This document shows positions 8,631 through 17,676 of a stretch of 64,000 bases of DNA, in pieces. The stretch is from Flavobacteriaceae bacterium UBA7684 (GTDB taxonomy: Bacteria; Bacteroidota; Bacteroidia; Flavobacteriales; Flavobacteriaceae): NCBI GenBank assembly GCA_002482885.1, contig DLGW01000005.1, positions 128,533 through 192,532 of the forward strand, written 5' to 3'. Every line of letters begins with the position of its first letter. Positions within the stretch are counted from its first letter, which is position 1. The position numbers and the translations under genes are program-made. A model generated the notes under the pieces. That model had not been told where the DNA came from. It worked only from the letters and a program-made list of their open reading frames with translations, and ran no database searches.

Positions 8631-9515
8631 ATGAAAATCATTATATACGGACAAAGTACAACTGATTATTCTTGCCAAGTAATAAAAAATGTCATTCGAT
8701 TTTTTGTAGAACATCAGGCAGAAGTTTATGTTGAAGCTGCTTTTTATGATTTGATTCCTGATTTAAATCAAGAATTTAACTCACTTAAAAAATTTGAATC
8801 CCATCACACAGTAGATGCTAGTTTTGATTACTTTATTAGTTTAGGTGGAGACGGTACCGTATTGCGTTCTGTTACTTTTGTTGCCGATTCAGGCGTGCCT
8901 ATTTTTGCCATCAATACGGGTAGATTAGGCTTTTTAGCTAATATTCAACCCGATACCATACTACATTCTTTACAACAACTAATAAACAAACAATACGTGC
9001 TTTCTGCAAGAACGGTGTTGGAATTGGAATGCATCCCTAATAAAAATGAATTTTCAGAAGTCAATTTTGCGTTAAACGAAGTTACGGTAAGCCGAAAGGA
9101 TACCACTTCCATGATTACTATAGAAACCTATTTGAATGATGAATATTTAACCTCTTATTGGGCAGATGGATTAATCATTGCCACCCCAACAGGTTCTACG
9201 GGGTATTCGTTAAGTTGTGGAGGCCCAGTACTAACTCCAGAAGTGTCTAGTTTGGTTGTGAATCCCATTGCACCACACAATTTGAATGCCCGTCCTTTGG
9301 TTGTTCCCGATGAAACCCAAATCAAGTTAAAAGTTTCAGGTCGAGAAAATCAATTTTTGGTATCCTTAGATTCTAGAATTGCCATTATTGACCAAGAAAC
9401 CGAGTTGATTATTAAAAAGAAGCCTTTTAAAATTAATATGGTTACCCTGCAAAACGAAAGTTTTTTAAGAACCCTTAGAAATAAACTCTTGTGGGGAGAA
9501 GATAAACGTAATTAA
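8631..9515 (+). CDS. nadK: NAD kinase
   Basis: NadK phosphorylates NAD+ to NADP+ using ATP or polyphosphate. The 294-residue length is standard. It carries the kinase motif SLGGDGTVLRS at about residue 75, then NTGRLGFLANI, NEVTVSR, and the conserved DGLIIATPTGSTGYSLSCGG that shapes the NAD pocket. The C-terminal NARPLVVP segment is also typical. It follows the CBS protein by 25 nt and precedes the DUF6089 beta-barrel gene, which has its own promoter-like site. No anomalies. Confidence 0.97.
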   Translation: MKIIIYGQSTTDYSCQVIKNVIRFFVEHQAEVYVEAAFYDLIPDLNQEFNSLKKFESHHTVDASFDYFISLGGDGTVLRSVTFVADSGVPIFAINTGRLGFLANIQPDTILHSLQQLINKQYVLSARTVLELECIPNKNEFSEVNFALNEVTVSRKDTTSMITIETYLNDEYLTSYWADGLIIATPTGSTGYSLSCGGPVLTPEVSSLVVNPIAPHNLNARPLVVPDETQIKLKVSGRENQFLVSLDSRIAIIDQETELIIKKKPFKINMVTLQNESFLRTLRNKLLWGEDKRN

Positions 9516-9556
9516 TAGTTAATACATAAAAATCATTTAGGCTGTTTCATATTTGT

Positions 9557-9564
9557 TATATTTG
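9557..9564 (+). promoter_or_regulatory. Putative -7 element upstream of the DUF6089 gene
   Basis: TATATTTG fits TAnnTTTG exactly and lies 17 nt before the start codon at 9582. It would serve the beta-barrel/uppS/bamA row. Confidence 0.55.
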
Positions 9565-9581
9565 CGCACTTTTTAAAGTAA

Positions 9582-10259
9582 ATGAAAAAAATAGTCCTAG
9601 CTTTTATACTGTTAATTAATACTTTAGCTTTTTCCCAATCTCACGAATTAGGTTTGGCAATAGGGGGTAGTAATTATATAGGAGATATAGGAAGTGGGAA
9701 ATTTATTTCTCCTAACGACTTAGCTTTTGGTGCTTTGTATAGATTAAACAGAAGCCCCAGACACAGTTACCGATTAACTTATATTCATTACGATATCAAT
9801 GCTTCGGATGTTGATAGCGAAGTGTTAAGCATCCAAGAAAGAGGAAAAGAATTTGAAAATTCGATCAATGAAATAGCGTTAGGAATTGAATTCTCTTTTT
9901 GGGATTTTAATTTACATGATCGGAAAGACAAGTTTGCACCTTATTTATATTCAGGAATTCATTATGCCCGATATAAAGATTTATATTTTGTAGGAAAAGA
10001 ATTAAAAGAAGAAGACGGTTCCAAATCAACAATATCGATACCTATAACTGTTGGTTTTAAATTAAGAATAGCCGAAAAATTAATTGTTAGTGCAGAAGTA
10101 AGTGCCAAAAAAACTTTTACCGATAATTTAGATGGAAGTAATCCAGATGATGGTGGTTTTAGAAGTTTTGGAAATATATATAATAAAGATTGGTATGTTT
10201 TTTCAGGAGTGATGTTAACCTACACTTTTGGAAAGCGACCTTGTTTTTGTAATTTTTAA
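9582..10259 (+). CDS. Outer membrane beta-barrel protein, DUF6089 type
   Basis: The 225-residue protein starts with a signal peptide (MKKIVLAFILLINTLAFSQS, cleavage probably after FSQ) and continues with alternating strands such as HELGLAIGGSNYIGDIG and YRLTYIHYD, ending in aromatic residues as outer membrane barrels do (GVMLTYTFGKRPCFCNF). This is the small barrel found upstream of uppS and bamA in flavobacteria, annotated DUF6089. Its function is unknown; position suggests an envelope role. The two cysteines in the final CFCNF are unusual. It precedes uppS by 3 nt, so translation is probably coupled. Confidence 0.85.
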   Translation: MKKIVLAFILLINTLAFSQSHELGLAIGGSNYIGDIGSGKFISPNDLAFGALYRLNRSPRHSYRLTYIHYDINASDVDSEVLSIQERGKEFENSINEIALGIEFSFWDFNLHDRKDKFAPYLYSGIHYARYKDLYFVGKELKEEDGSKSTISIPITVGFKLRIAEKLIVSAEVSAKKTFTDNLDGSNPDDGGFRSFGNIYNKDWYVFSGVMLTYTFGKRPCFCNF

Positions 10260-10262
10260 TCA

Positions 10263-11006
10263 ATGGAATTACCAAGTCATATCTCGGAAGAACACTTGCC
10301 TAAACACATCGCTATTATTATGGATGGTAATGGGCGTTGGGCAAAGTTAAAAGGAATGGTTCGTACCTTTGGTCACGAAAATGGAACCAAAACGGTGCGT
10401 AGAATAGTAGAATTTAGTGCAAGAATAGGCGTTGAAAATTTAACCTTATATTCTTTTTCTACCGAAAACTGGAACAGACCAAAGTTTGAAGTAGATTTTT
10501 TAATGAAGGCGATGTTAGGTTCTTTAAGAAAAGAATATAAAACCTTAATGGATAACAATATTCGGTTAAATGCCATTGGTAATTTAGCACAATTACCCGA
10601 AAGAGTCAGAAAAGAATTGGAGTACGTTATGGATCAAACCAAAAACAATTCCCGAATGACTTTAACCTTAGCTTTAAGTTATGGTTCCCGAGATGAAATT
10701 ATGCATGCTGTTAAAGAAATCAGCATGCTAGTTAAAAATAATATAATTTCTGTTGAAGCTATTGACGAATCCGTTATTAATAAGCATCTTTACACCCAAA
10801 ATTTGCCCGATGTTGATTTATTAATCAGAACCAGTGGCGAACAACGAATAAGTAATTTTATGTTATGGCAAATTGCTTATTCGGAATTGTATTTTACAGA
10901 GGTTTTATGGCCTGATTTTACAGAAAATGATTTATTAGATGCCATTGCCAGTTATCAAAAAAGAGAAAGAAGATTTGGAAAAACAAGTGAACAACTTAAA
11001 GCATAA
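10263..11006 (+). CDS. uppS: Undecaprenyl diphosphate synthase (isoprenyl transferase)
   Basis: UppS adds isopentenyl units in cis to farnesyl diphosphate, producing the C55 lipid carrier for peptidoglycan and O-antigen. The 247-residue protein has the first conserved motif HIAIIMDGNGRWAKLKG with the catalytic Asp21, then LTLYSFSTENWNRP, and the C-terminal DLLIRTSGEQRISNFMLWQ plus SELYFTEVLWPDF. All five family regions are present. It lies directly between the DUF6089 gene and bamA, whose reading frame overlaps its end. Confidence 0.97.
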   Translation: MELPSHISEEHLPKHIAIIMDGNGRWAKLKGMVRTFGHENGTKTVRRIVEFSARIGVENLTLYSFSTENWNRPKFEVDFLMKAMLGSLRKEYKTLMDNNIRLNAIGNLAQLPERVRKELEYVMDQTKNNSRMTLTLALSYGSRDEIMHAVKEISMLVKNNIISVEAIDESVINKHLYTQNLPDVDLLIRTSGEQRISNFMLWQIAYSELYFTEVLWPDFTENDLLDAIASYQKRERRFGKTSEQLKA

Positions 11007-13545
11007 TATATTTTTAAACCAAAATATATTTTATTTCATTATACTATTTATTGTAGCGCTTTACACTACACAAGCACAAGAAACCCCCACTACTGTTGAT
11101 CCAAGCAGAATGTACGTATTAGGAGGTATTAACGTAACAGGAGATGTTAGTTATAACCCCCAAACTGTAATTACATTTGCTGGTTTACAAGAAGGACAAA
11201 CAGTTTGGGTTCCTGGCGAAGAAATCAGTAATGCCATAAAAAAACTATGGAAATTAGGTTTGTTTGATGATGTAAACATTTACATCAATAAAATCAAAGG
11301 AGATAGTATCTTTTTAAATCTTCAAATTAATGAATTACCCAAATTATCCGAAGCTAAAATTAATGGGTTAAAAAAGGCTAAAACTGAAGAACTATTAAAG
11401 GATTTAAAACTTAAAAAAGGTAAAATTGTAAATGAAAATTTACTGCGTACCACCAAAAATTACGTAGAAAATAAATATAAAAAAGATGGATATTATAATG
11501 CAAAAGCAAGCATTAATACCATAAAAGATTCTGCAGATGCCCGAACGGTAAAAATGTTAATCACCGTAGATAAAGGCAAAAAAATAAAAATCAAAGACAT
11601 TGTTTTTCAAGGGAATCAAACCCTTACCGACAATAAGCTTAGAGGCTCCATGAAAAGCACCAAACAAAAAAATCCAATACGTGTTTTTAAAGCTTCTAAA
11701 TACATCCAATCCAAATACAAAGAAGATTTAACGAAGGTTGTAGATAAATATAAAGAAAGCGGTTACCGTGATGCGAGAATTATTTCAGACACCGTAATTA
11801 AAAATCCAGACAACACACTTTCCATTAAAGTAAATTTAGAAGAGGGAAATAAATATTATTTTGGAGACATTAAATTCTTAGGGAATTCCATTTATACCGA
11901 TCAATTTTTACATCAAACCTTAGGCCTTAAAAAAGGGGAAGTATATAACGGGGTTTTATTACAAAAAAGAATTAAAGATCAAACTAAACCCGATGCTATT
12001 GATATTTCTAACTTATATCAAAACAACGGTTATTTATTTTCTAATGTAAACGCAGTAGAAACTAAAACGGCCAACGATACGATTGATTTTGAAATTAGAA
12101 TTGTAGAAGGACCACTAGCTTACTTTAATAAAATTACTGTTGTTGGGAATGACAAAACCAATGACCACGTAATTTATCGTGAAATCAGAACCAAACCCGG
12201 AAATAAATACAGTCAAGAAGATTTAGTGCGTTCCATTCGAGAATTGGCACAATTAGGATATTTTGATGCAGAAAGCATTAAGCCTGATTTAAAAAATGTA
12301 GATGCTTCTGCAGGAACCGTTGATGTAGAATATAAACTTACCGAAAAAGGGTCTAGTCAAATTGAACTACAAGGAGGTTACGGTGGCGGTGGATTTATAG
12401 GTACTTTAGGATTAAGTTTTAATAATTTTTCCATTAAAAACATTGGGGATAAATCGTCTTATCAACCTTTACCTATGGGGGATGGACAAAAATTGTCTTT
12501 GCGTTTACAAGGAAGTACTTTTTTTCAAACCTATAGTTTTTCATTTACCGAGCCTTGGTTAGGGGGTAAAAAACCAGTACAGTTTTCAACAACTTTGTCG
12601 CACAGTAAACAATTCTTGTACAACTTTGCAACTCGTAATGTGAACAGAGCTAGTTATTTTAATATCACTTCATTGTCTGTAGGATTAGCCAAACGATTAA
12701 CCGTTCCAGATGATTACTTTGTGTTATCGCAAGCGTTAAGTTTTCAGTATTATGACTTAAATAATTACAATACAGGATTATTTACTTTTGGTGATGGAAG
12801 TGCTAGAAATTTCGCCTATACCATTGGACTAAACAGAAATAACAAAGGAGATAATCCAGTGTTTCCTATGAGAGGTTCTGAATTTGGAGTCACTTTAAAA
12901 TTAACACCTCCGTATTCTTTATGGAATGGAGTAGATTACGCCAATCTTAAAAATGACCCAGCTTATCAAAATGAAAATGGGGATCCAAATAAATCCGCTA
13001 TCGATCAAAAAAGATTCAATTGGTTAGAGTATTATAAAATTAAATTCAAAGCAGATTGGTACACTAAGGTGTATGATAAATTAGTTTTAAGAACTTTAGG
13101 TGAATTTGGATTTATTGGTTCTTATAATTCTGCAAGAGGATTGATTCCTTTTGAAAGATTTTTCTTAGGTGGAGATGGTATGATGATGTTTTCAATGGAC
13201 GGTAGAGAAATTATCCAATTAAGAGGGTATCCAAATCAGTCGTTGTCTCCGCAAGATGGTGGAACCGTATATAATAAGTTCTCTATGGAGCTAAGGTATC
13301 CTATTACTTTAAAATCAGCAGCATCTATATTTGCCTTGACTTTTGTGGAAGCAGGAGCCGCTTATAACTCTTTTAAAGAATATAACCCATTTGCACTTAG
13401 GCGTTCATCTGGAGCAGGGATGAGGATATTTATGCCTGCGTTTGGTATGTTGGGAATTGATTTTGGATATGGTTTTGATAAGTTGCCAGGGGCCAATGAA
13501 CGAAATGGATGGGAAACACATTTTATTATAGGTCAACAATTCTAA
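10987..13545 (+). CDS. bamA: Outer membrane protein assembly factor BamA
   Basis: BamA inserts beta-barrel proteins into the outer membrane. The frame opens at an ATG at 10939, 68 nt inside uppS, but I prefer the GTG at 10987: it gives a normal signal peptide (NIFYFIILFIVALYTTQAQ) with a short basic N-region and only a 20-nt overlap. Five POTRA repeats occupy roughly residues 40-450 (for example GGINVTGDVSYNP and IVFQGNQTLTDNKL), followed by a 16-strand barrel. The signature strand region includes FERFFLGGDG and REIIQLRGYPNQS, a version of the RGY loop. The protein ends in phenylalanine (IIGQQF), as expected for barrel recognition. Neighbours uppS and two OmpH/Skp genes fit envelope assembly. 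Confidence 0.93.
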   Translation: MNNLKHNIFLNQNIFYFIILFIVALYTTQAQETPTTVDPSRMYVLGGINVTGDVSYNPQTVITFAGLQEGQTVWVPGEEISNAIKKLWKLGLFDDVNIYINKIKGDSIFLNLQINELPKLSEAKINGLKKAKTEELLKDLKLKKGKIVNENLLRTTKNYVENKYKKDGYYNAKASINTIKDSADARTVKMLITVDKGKKIKIKDIVFQGNQTLTDNKLRGSMKSTKQKNPIRVFKASKYIQSKYKEDLTKVVDKYKESGYRDARIISDTVIKNPDNTLSIKVNLEEGNKYYFGDIKFLGNSIYTDQFLHQTLGLKKGEVYNGVLLQKRIKDQTKPDAIDISNLYQNNGYLFSNVNAVETKTANDTIDFEIRIVEGPLAYFNKITVVGNDKTNDHVIYREIRTKPGNKYSQEDLVRSIRELAQLGYFDAESIKPDLKNVDASAGTVDVEYKLTEKGSSQIELQGGYGGGGFIGTLGLSFNNFSIKNIGDKSSYQPLPMGDGQKLSLRLQGSTFFQTYSFSFTEPWLGGKKPVQFSTTLSHSKQFLYNFATRNVNRASYFNITSLSVGLAKRLTVPDDYFVLSQALSFQYYDLNNYNTGLFTFGDGSARNFAYTIGLNRNNKGDNPVFPMRGSEFGVTLKLTPPYSLWNGVDYANLKNDPAYQNENGDPNKSAIDQKRFNWLEYYKIKFKADWYTKVYDKLVLRTLGEFGFIGSYNSARGLIPFERFFLGGDGMMMFSMDGREIIQLRGYPNQSLSPQDGGTVYNKFSMELRYPITLKSAASIFALTFVEAGAAYNSFKEYNPFALRRSSGAGMRIFMPAFGMLGIDFGYGFDKLPGANERNGWETHFIIGQQF

Positions 13546-13573
13546 TTTTGGCATGATATTTATTTTAAATTTG
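13546..13573 (+). promoter_or_regulatory. Putative promoter for the first ompH gene
   Basis: TTTTG at 13546-13550 and TAAATTTG at 13566-13573 resemble the -33 and -7 elements, though the 15-nt gap is shorter than usual. The -7 element ends only 5 nt before the start codon at 13579, so a transcript from it would have almost no leader. Confidence 0.5.
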
Positions 13574-13578
13574 TCGGT

Positions 13579-14619
13579 ATGAAAAATCTGATATATACAT
13601 TTTTATTCGCTTTAGTGCTTACTCAAGCTTCTTTTGCACAGGGTAAAGGGCCTAAAATAGGTTATATTAATATGGAGTATATATTGGAAAATTTGCCAGA
13701 ATACACTCAGGCCAATAGCCAATTGGAAACCAATATGGCGGCTTGGAAAAAAGAAATCGACAAAAAGAAGAATGAAATTGATAAGTTGAAAAAGAATCTA
13801 GAGGCAGAAAAACCATTACTAACCAAAGAAATGATTGAAGATGCCGAAGAAGAAATTAAATTTCAAGAAGGAGAATTGTTTGATTATCAACAAAACATTT
13901 TTGGACCTACTGGTGTATTAATGAGTCAAAAAAACAATTTAATTAAGCCTTTACAAGACCAAGTTTTTAATGTAGTAAAAGATATTGCAGAAGCTAAACG
14001 TTACGATTTTATATTTGATAAATCAGCCGATGTAATCATGTTATTTGCCGCTAAAAGATATGATATTAGTGATCAAGTGGTAAGAGCCATGACTAGAATC
14101 AATAAAAAAGAAAAACTATCTAAAAAACAATTAAAAGAATTAGATGATTTAGAAGCCAAACAGGCAATGATTGAAGAAAATCCCCAATTAACCGAAAAAC
14201 AAATTCAAGCAGAAGAGCTTAAAAAGAAAAGAGAGCAAATGTTTGAAGAAAGAAAACAGTTGATTGAGAAACAAAATGCAGAAAAAGAAGAAAAGAAGAA
14301 AAAAGCTATAGCGGATCGTGAATTAGCAAAACAAAAAAAGAAAGAATCTGCAACAACACCGGCTGCTCAAAAGCAAAATGAAAACACTTCTGTGATTCCG
14401 CAAACCACAGCTACGGATTCTTTAGCGACTCCTAAACAAGAAACTAAAATTCCTGTGAAAGTAGATAAAGCAGAAGAGATAAAACAAAAAAGGGAACAAT
14501 TATTGGAAGAAAGAAAACAGTTGTTAGAAAAAAGAAAAAAAGAACAAGAAGAAAAAAGACAACAGTTGTTAGATGAGCGTGCTAAAAAAATGAAAAAAGA
14601 CACTACTACAGTAAAATAA
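13579..14619 (+). CDS. Long OmpH/Skp-family periplasmic chaperone
   Basis: OmpH/Skp proteins hold unfolded outer membrane proteins in the periplasm. The protein has a signal peptide (MKNLIYTFLFALVLTQASFA) and the family start KIGYINMEYILENLPEYTQA, followed by a coiled coil. At 346 residues it is twice the usual Skp length of about 160-170. The extra part (about residue 185 onward) is extremely rich in Lys, Glu and Gln and contains two related blocks, KKKREQMFEERKQLIEK and KQKREQLLEERKQLLEK, split by a Thr/Pro/Ala-rich linker. This suggests internal duplication. It follows bamA by 33 nt and precedes a second, normal-length Skp gene. Confidence 0.88.
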   Translation: MKNLIYTFLFALVLTQASFAQGKGPKIGYINMEYILENLPEYTQANSQLETNMAAWKKEIDKKKNEIDKLKKNLEAEKPLLTKEMIEDAEEEIKFQEGELFDYQQNIFGPTGVLMSQKNNLIKPLQDQVFNVVKDIAEAKRYDFIFDKSADVIMLFAAKRYDISDQVVRAMTRINKKEKLSKKQLKELDDLEAKQAMIEENPQLTEKQIQAEELKKKREQMFEERKQLIEKQNAEKEEKKKKAIADRELAKQKKKESATTPAAQKQNENTSVIPQTTATDSLATPKQETKIPVKVDKAEEIKQKREQLLEERKQLLEKRKKEQEEKRQQLLDERAKKMKKDTTTVK

Positions 14620-14650
14620 AAATTCAACATAAAAATTAATTATTAAAACA

Positions 14651-15157
14651 ATGACACAAATGAGAAACTTTATTATCGCCTTATTTATCTTAGGATTTAC
14701 TACGGTTGCTACCGCACAAGATAAAATCGCACACATTAACGTAAGCGAGTTGTTAAAAAACATGCCCGAAATGACGGCTGCTAAAACTCAATTGGAAAAG
14801 TTGAGTAAAACGTATGATACAGACTACAGAACTATGGTAGAAGAGTTTCAAGCTAAAGTAAAAAAATACGAAGCTGAAGTAGAAACGGTATCTGAAAAAA
14901 TGAACGAAGAACGTTCAAAAGAAGTTCAAGATATGCAAAACCGTATTGTACAATTTAGAGACAATGCTGGTAAAGAATTACAACAAAAAGAAGGTGAATT
15001 GGTAAAGCCAATCTTAGAAAAAGCAAAAGCGTCTATTCAAAAAGTAGCAAAAGCAAAAGGTTTCAAATACGTATTAGATGCAACTGAAGGAGGAACTGTA
15101 ATTGTAGCCGAAGGAACTAATCTTTATAATGATGTAAAAGCTGATTTAGGATTTTAA
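14651..15157 (+). CDS. OmpH/Skp-family periplasmic chaperone
   Basis: The 168-residue protein is of normal Skp length. It has a signal peptide (MRNFIIALFILGFTTVATAQ) and the family signature DKIAHINVSELLKNMPEMTA, followed by a long amphipathic coiled coil (residues about 45-120) and the conserved C-terminal KAKGFKYVLDA. It is expected to be a trimer with tentacle-like helices that shields barrel proteins on the way to BamA. The start might instead be the ATG at 14660, 9 nt in. It follows the long OmpH gene by 31 nt and ends at a strong hairpin terminator. Confidence 0.92.
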   Translation: MTQMRNFIIALFILGFTTVATAQDKIAHINVSELLKNMPEMTAAKTQLEKLSKTYDTDYRTMVEEFQAKVKKYEAEVETVSEKMNEERSKEVQDMQNRIVQFRDNAGKELQQKEGELVKPILEKAKASIQKVAKAKGFKYVLDATEGGTVIVAEGTNLYNDVKADLGF

Positions 15158-15179
15158 TCTTAACCAGAAATATTATCAC

Positions 15180-15212
15180 AAAAAAAAGCGAGATTTATCT
15201 CGCTTTTTTTTT
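15180..15212. terminator. Terminator after skp, possibly bidirectional
   Basis: AAGCGAGA and TCTCGCTT form a perfect stem with a short ATTTA-type loop. An A-tract precedes and a T-tract follows, so it could also serve argH from the other side. Confidence 0.82.
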
Positions 15213-15275
15213 GTAATGTGGTCAAAAAAATAGATTCTTGGCATTATTCAAAATTTGTACAAGGATTGCCTAATG

Positions 15276-16562
15276 TCATGGCTTACAAACCGCTTCCATC
15301 TTCTTTTTAATTTCTTCTAAACACAAATTCCCGATACTACCTTCGTGGGTGTGTTTGATATTACGCAAAGGGGTAAATGTGCCATTTTGGATTTCCATCC
15401 CCATTTTTTTGTAGGCATCTCGGAACGGCATACCGTTGTTTACCAATTCGTTGAGGGTATCTACACTAAAAAGGTAATCGTACATTTTTGCGTCTGTAAT
15501 ATTATCATTTACACGGATGTCTTTTAAAGTGTACAACGCCATGTCTAAACACGCTTTTAACTCTTGTATGGCAGGAATAATTACTTCTTTTAATAACTGA
15601 TAATCACGGTGGTAGCCACTGGGTAAATTATTGGTCATTAAAATTAATTGGTTAGGAACCGCTTGTATTTTGTTGCATTTTGAACGAATCAATTCAAAAA
15701 CATCAGGATTTTTTTTGTGGGGCATAATGCTACTACCCGTAGTCATTTCATCGGGGAATGAAATAAAATTGAAGTTTTGATTCAGGTACAAACAAACATC
15801 CATTGCCATTCTGGATAACGTTCCAGCTACAGAAGCAATGGCAAAACCTGTGCTTTTTTCGGCTTTTCCACGACTCATTTGGGCGGCAACTACATTGTAT
15901 TTCATGTACTCAAAATTCATGAGTTGGGTTGTTAACGTACGGTCAATCGGGAAGGAGCTTCCGTAACCTGCGGCACTGCCTAACGGATTTTGATTCACGA
16001 TTTTATGGGCTGCGTTTACAAAATGCAAATCGTCAATTAAACTTTCGGCATAAGCGGAAAACCACAACCCGAAAGATGACGGCATGGCAATTTGTAAATG
16101 TGTATAACCTGGCAATAATACGTTTTGGTGTTTTTCTGCCAAGCTCATTAACAAATCAAATAATGATTTGCTTAGGTCTTTAATTTCCTCTAGTTCGTTG
16201 CGTAAAAACAAATGCATGGCTACTAAAACTTGGTCGTTTCGGGAACGCGCCATGTGTATTTTTTTACCTGTATCGCCTAATTTTTCAATTAAGATATATT
16301 CGATTTTAGAGTGCATGTCTTCAAAACCTTCTTCAATAGTAAAGGTTCCTTCGGTAATGCTCTGTTGGATGTCGCCTAATCCATTAACCAAAGCGGTAGT
16401 TTCTTCGGGAGTTAGCAAACCAATTTTACCCAACATTTTGGCATGGGCTTGCGAGGCAATGACATCGTATTTGCTTAATACTAAATCCAATTCACGGTCG
16501 TTGCCAACAGTAAAGTGGTCTATTTTTTTGGCTGTGCTAAATCCTTTATCCCAAAGTTTCAT
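15276..16562 (-). CDS. argH: Argininosuccinate lyase
   Basis: ArgH splits argininosuccinate into arginine and fumarate, the final step of arginine synthesis. The 428-residue protein has the fumarase/aspartase-superfamily signature GSSIMPHKKNPD, whose flexible loop holds the catalytic serine, plus MARSRNDQVL and TLPGYTH-like LLPGYTHLQIAMP. The N-terminus MKLWDKGFSTAKKIDHFTVG is typical of Bacteroidota ArgH. It is the last gene of the argF'-argB-argE-argH row with a 36-nt gap from argE. Length is slightly below the about 460 residues of E. coli ArgH, as usual in this phylum. Confidence 0.95.
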   Translation of the reverse strand: MKLWDKGFSTAKKIDHFTVGNDRELDLVLSKYDVIASQAHAKMLGKIGLLTPEETTALVNGLGDIQQSITEGTFTIEEGFEDMHSKIEYILIEKLGDTGKKIHMARSRNDQVLVAMHLFLRNELEEIKDLSKSLFDLLMSLAEKHQNVLLPGYTHLQIAMPSSFGLWFSAYAESLIDDLHFVNAAHKIVNQNPLGSAAGYGSSFPIDRTLTTQLMNFEYMKYNVVAAQMSRGKAEKSTGFAIASVAGTLSRMAMDVCLYLNQNFNFISFPDEMTTGSSIMPHKKNPDVFELIRSKCNKIQAVPNQLILMTNNLPSGYHRDYQLLKEVIIPAIQELKACLDMALYTLKDIRVNDNITDAKMYDYLFSVDTLNELVNNGMPFRDAYKKMGMEIQNGTFTPLRNIKHTHEGSIGNLCLEEIKKKMEAVCKP

Positions 16563-16598
16563 TTTTTCTGCTTTGTTTGATGATGATTGAAAATACGA

Positions 16599-17666
16599 TT
16601 ACAGTACTTTCGATAATAATTCTATATAAATACTAATGCCTTCTTCGATTTCGTTAACGTAAATGAATTCGTCAGCGGTGTGTGAACGCAAAGAATATCC
16701 AGGCCCTAATTTTAATGACGGGCAGTATAATACCGCTTGATCAGAAAGGGTAGGGGAACCATAGGTTTTTCTTCCCATAGCAATTCCTGCTTGTACCAAT
16801 GGATGTTCCACTGGAATAGACGAAGACCCCAAACGTAACGTTCTTGGTTTGATTTCATCTACAGGAGCTAGTTTAGTTACAATGTCTACAATTTCTTGGT
16901 TAGTATATTTGTCGTTTACTCGGCAATCGATTACCAGTTCAGTCGTAGCAGGTACCACGTTGTGCTGTTTTCCTGCGTTGATTTGAGTTACCGTTAATTT
17001 AACTTCTCCTAAGGTTTCAGAAACCTTTTCAAATCGGTAATCTCTAAACCATTCAACAGCCTTTAAAGTATTGTAAATAGAGTTATTGTTATTCGGATGT
17101 GCCGCATGACTTGGTGTTCCGTGTACTTTAGCATCAAAAACCAATAATCCTTTTTCAGCAACAGCTAAGTCCATTAAAGTAGGTTCGCCCACGATTCCCA
17201 CATCAATTTTAGGTAAAGAAGCCAATAAACTATTTAATCCGTTAGGTCCTGAACTTTCTTCCTCGGCGGTAGCGGCAACAATTAAATTGTAGTTGTTCAA
17301 CGGTTGGTCGTAGAAATATACAAATGAGGCTAGTAAAGAAACTAAACATCCACCCGCATCATTACTACCTAATCCGTATAATTTACCGTCTTCAATTTGA
17401 GGTTTAAACGGGTCTTTGGTATAACCAGAATTTGGCTTTACGGTATCATGATGAGAGTTTAATAACAAGTTGGGTTTGCTTTCATCATAATATTTGTTGA
17501 AAGCATAAATGTTGTTGTTTTCTCTTTTAAACGGAATGTCGTGTAAGTCTAACCAGTTTTCAATTAAGATAGCGGTTTTATCTTCTTCAGATGAAAAAGA
17601 TGGCGTTGCTATTAAATTTTTTAAAAGCGTTAAAGCCGATTTTTTTAGTTTTTCAATATCTTTCAT
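16599..17666 (-). CDS. argE: M20-family N-acyl-ornithine/citrulline deacylase
   Basis: The 355-residue metallopeptidase of family M20 removes the acyl group late in arginine synthesis. Metal ligands are visible in LLNSHHDTVKP (His, with Asp two residues on), LGSNDAGGCLVS (bridging Asp) and AATAEEESSG (catalytic Glu then metal Glu). A dimerisation lid region lies between about residues 170 and 270. In organisms with the acylornithine transcarbamylase (next genes upstream) the substrate is N-acylcitrulline rather than N-acetylornithine, so the usual ArgE name may not give the exact substrate. It lies 10 nt after argB in a tight operon. Confidence 0.9.
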   Translation of the reverse strand: MKDIEKLKKSALTLLKNLIATPSFSSEEDKTAILIENWLDLHDIPFKRENNNIYAFNKYYDESKPNLLLNSHHDTVKPNSGYTKDPFKPQIEDGKLYGLGSNDAGGCLVSLLASFVYFYDQPLNNYNLIVAATAEEESSGPNGLNSLLASLPKIDVGIVGEPTLMDLAVAEKGLLVFDAKVHGTPSHAAHPNNNNSIYNTLKAVEWFRDYRFEKVSETLGEVKLTVTQINAGKQHNVVPATTELVIDCRVNDKYTNQEIVDIVTKLAPVDEIKPRTLRLGSSSIPVEHPLVQAGIAMGRKTYGSPTLSDQAVLYCPSLKLGPGYSLRSHTADEFIYVNEIEEGISIYIELLSKVL

Positions 17667-17676
17667 AATAAACTAA

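Noticed and set aside
14367..14763. Cysteine/phenylalanine-rich antisense frames over the ompH genes
   Set aside because: They mirror the Lys/Glu-rich coding sequence on the opposite strand and have no independent support.
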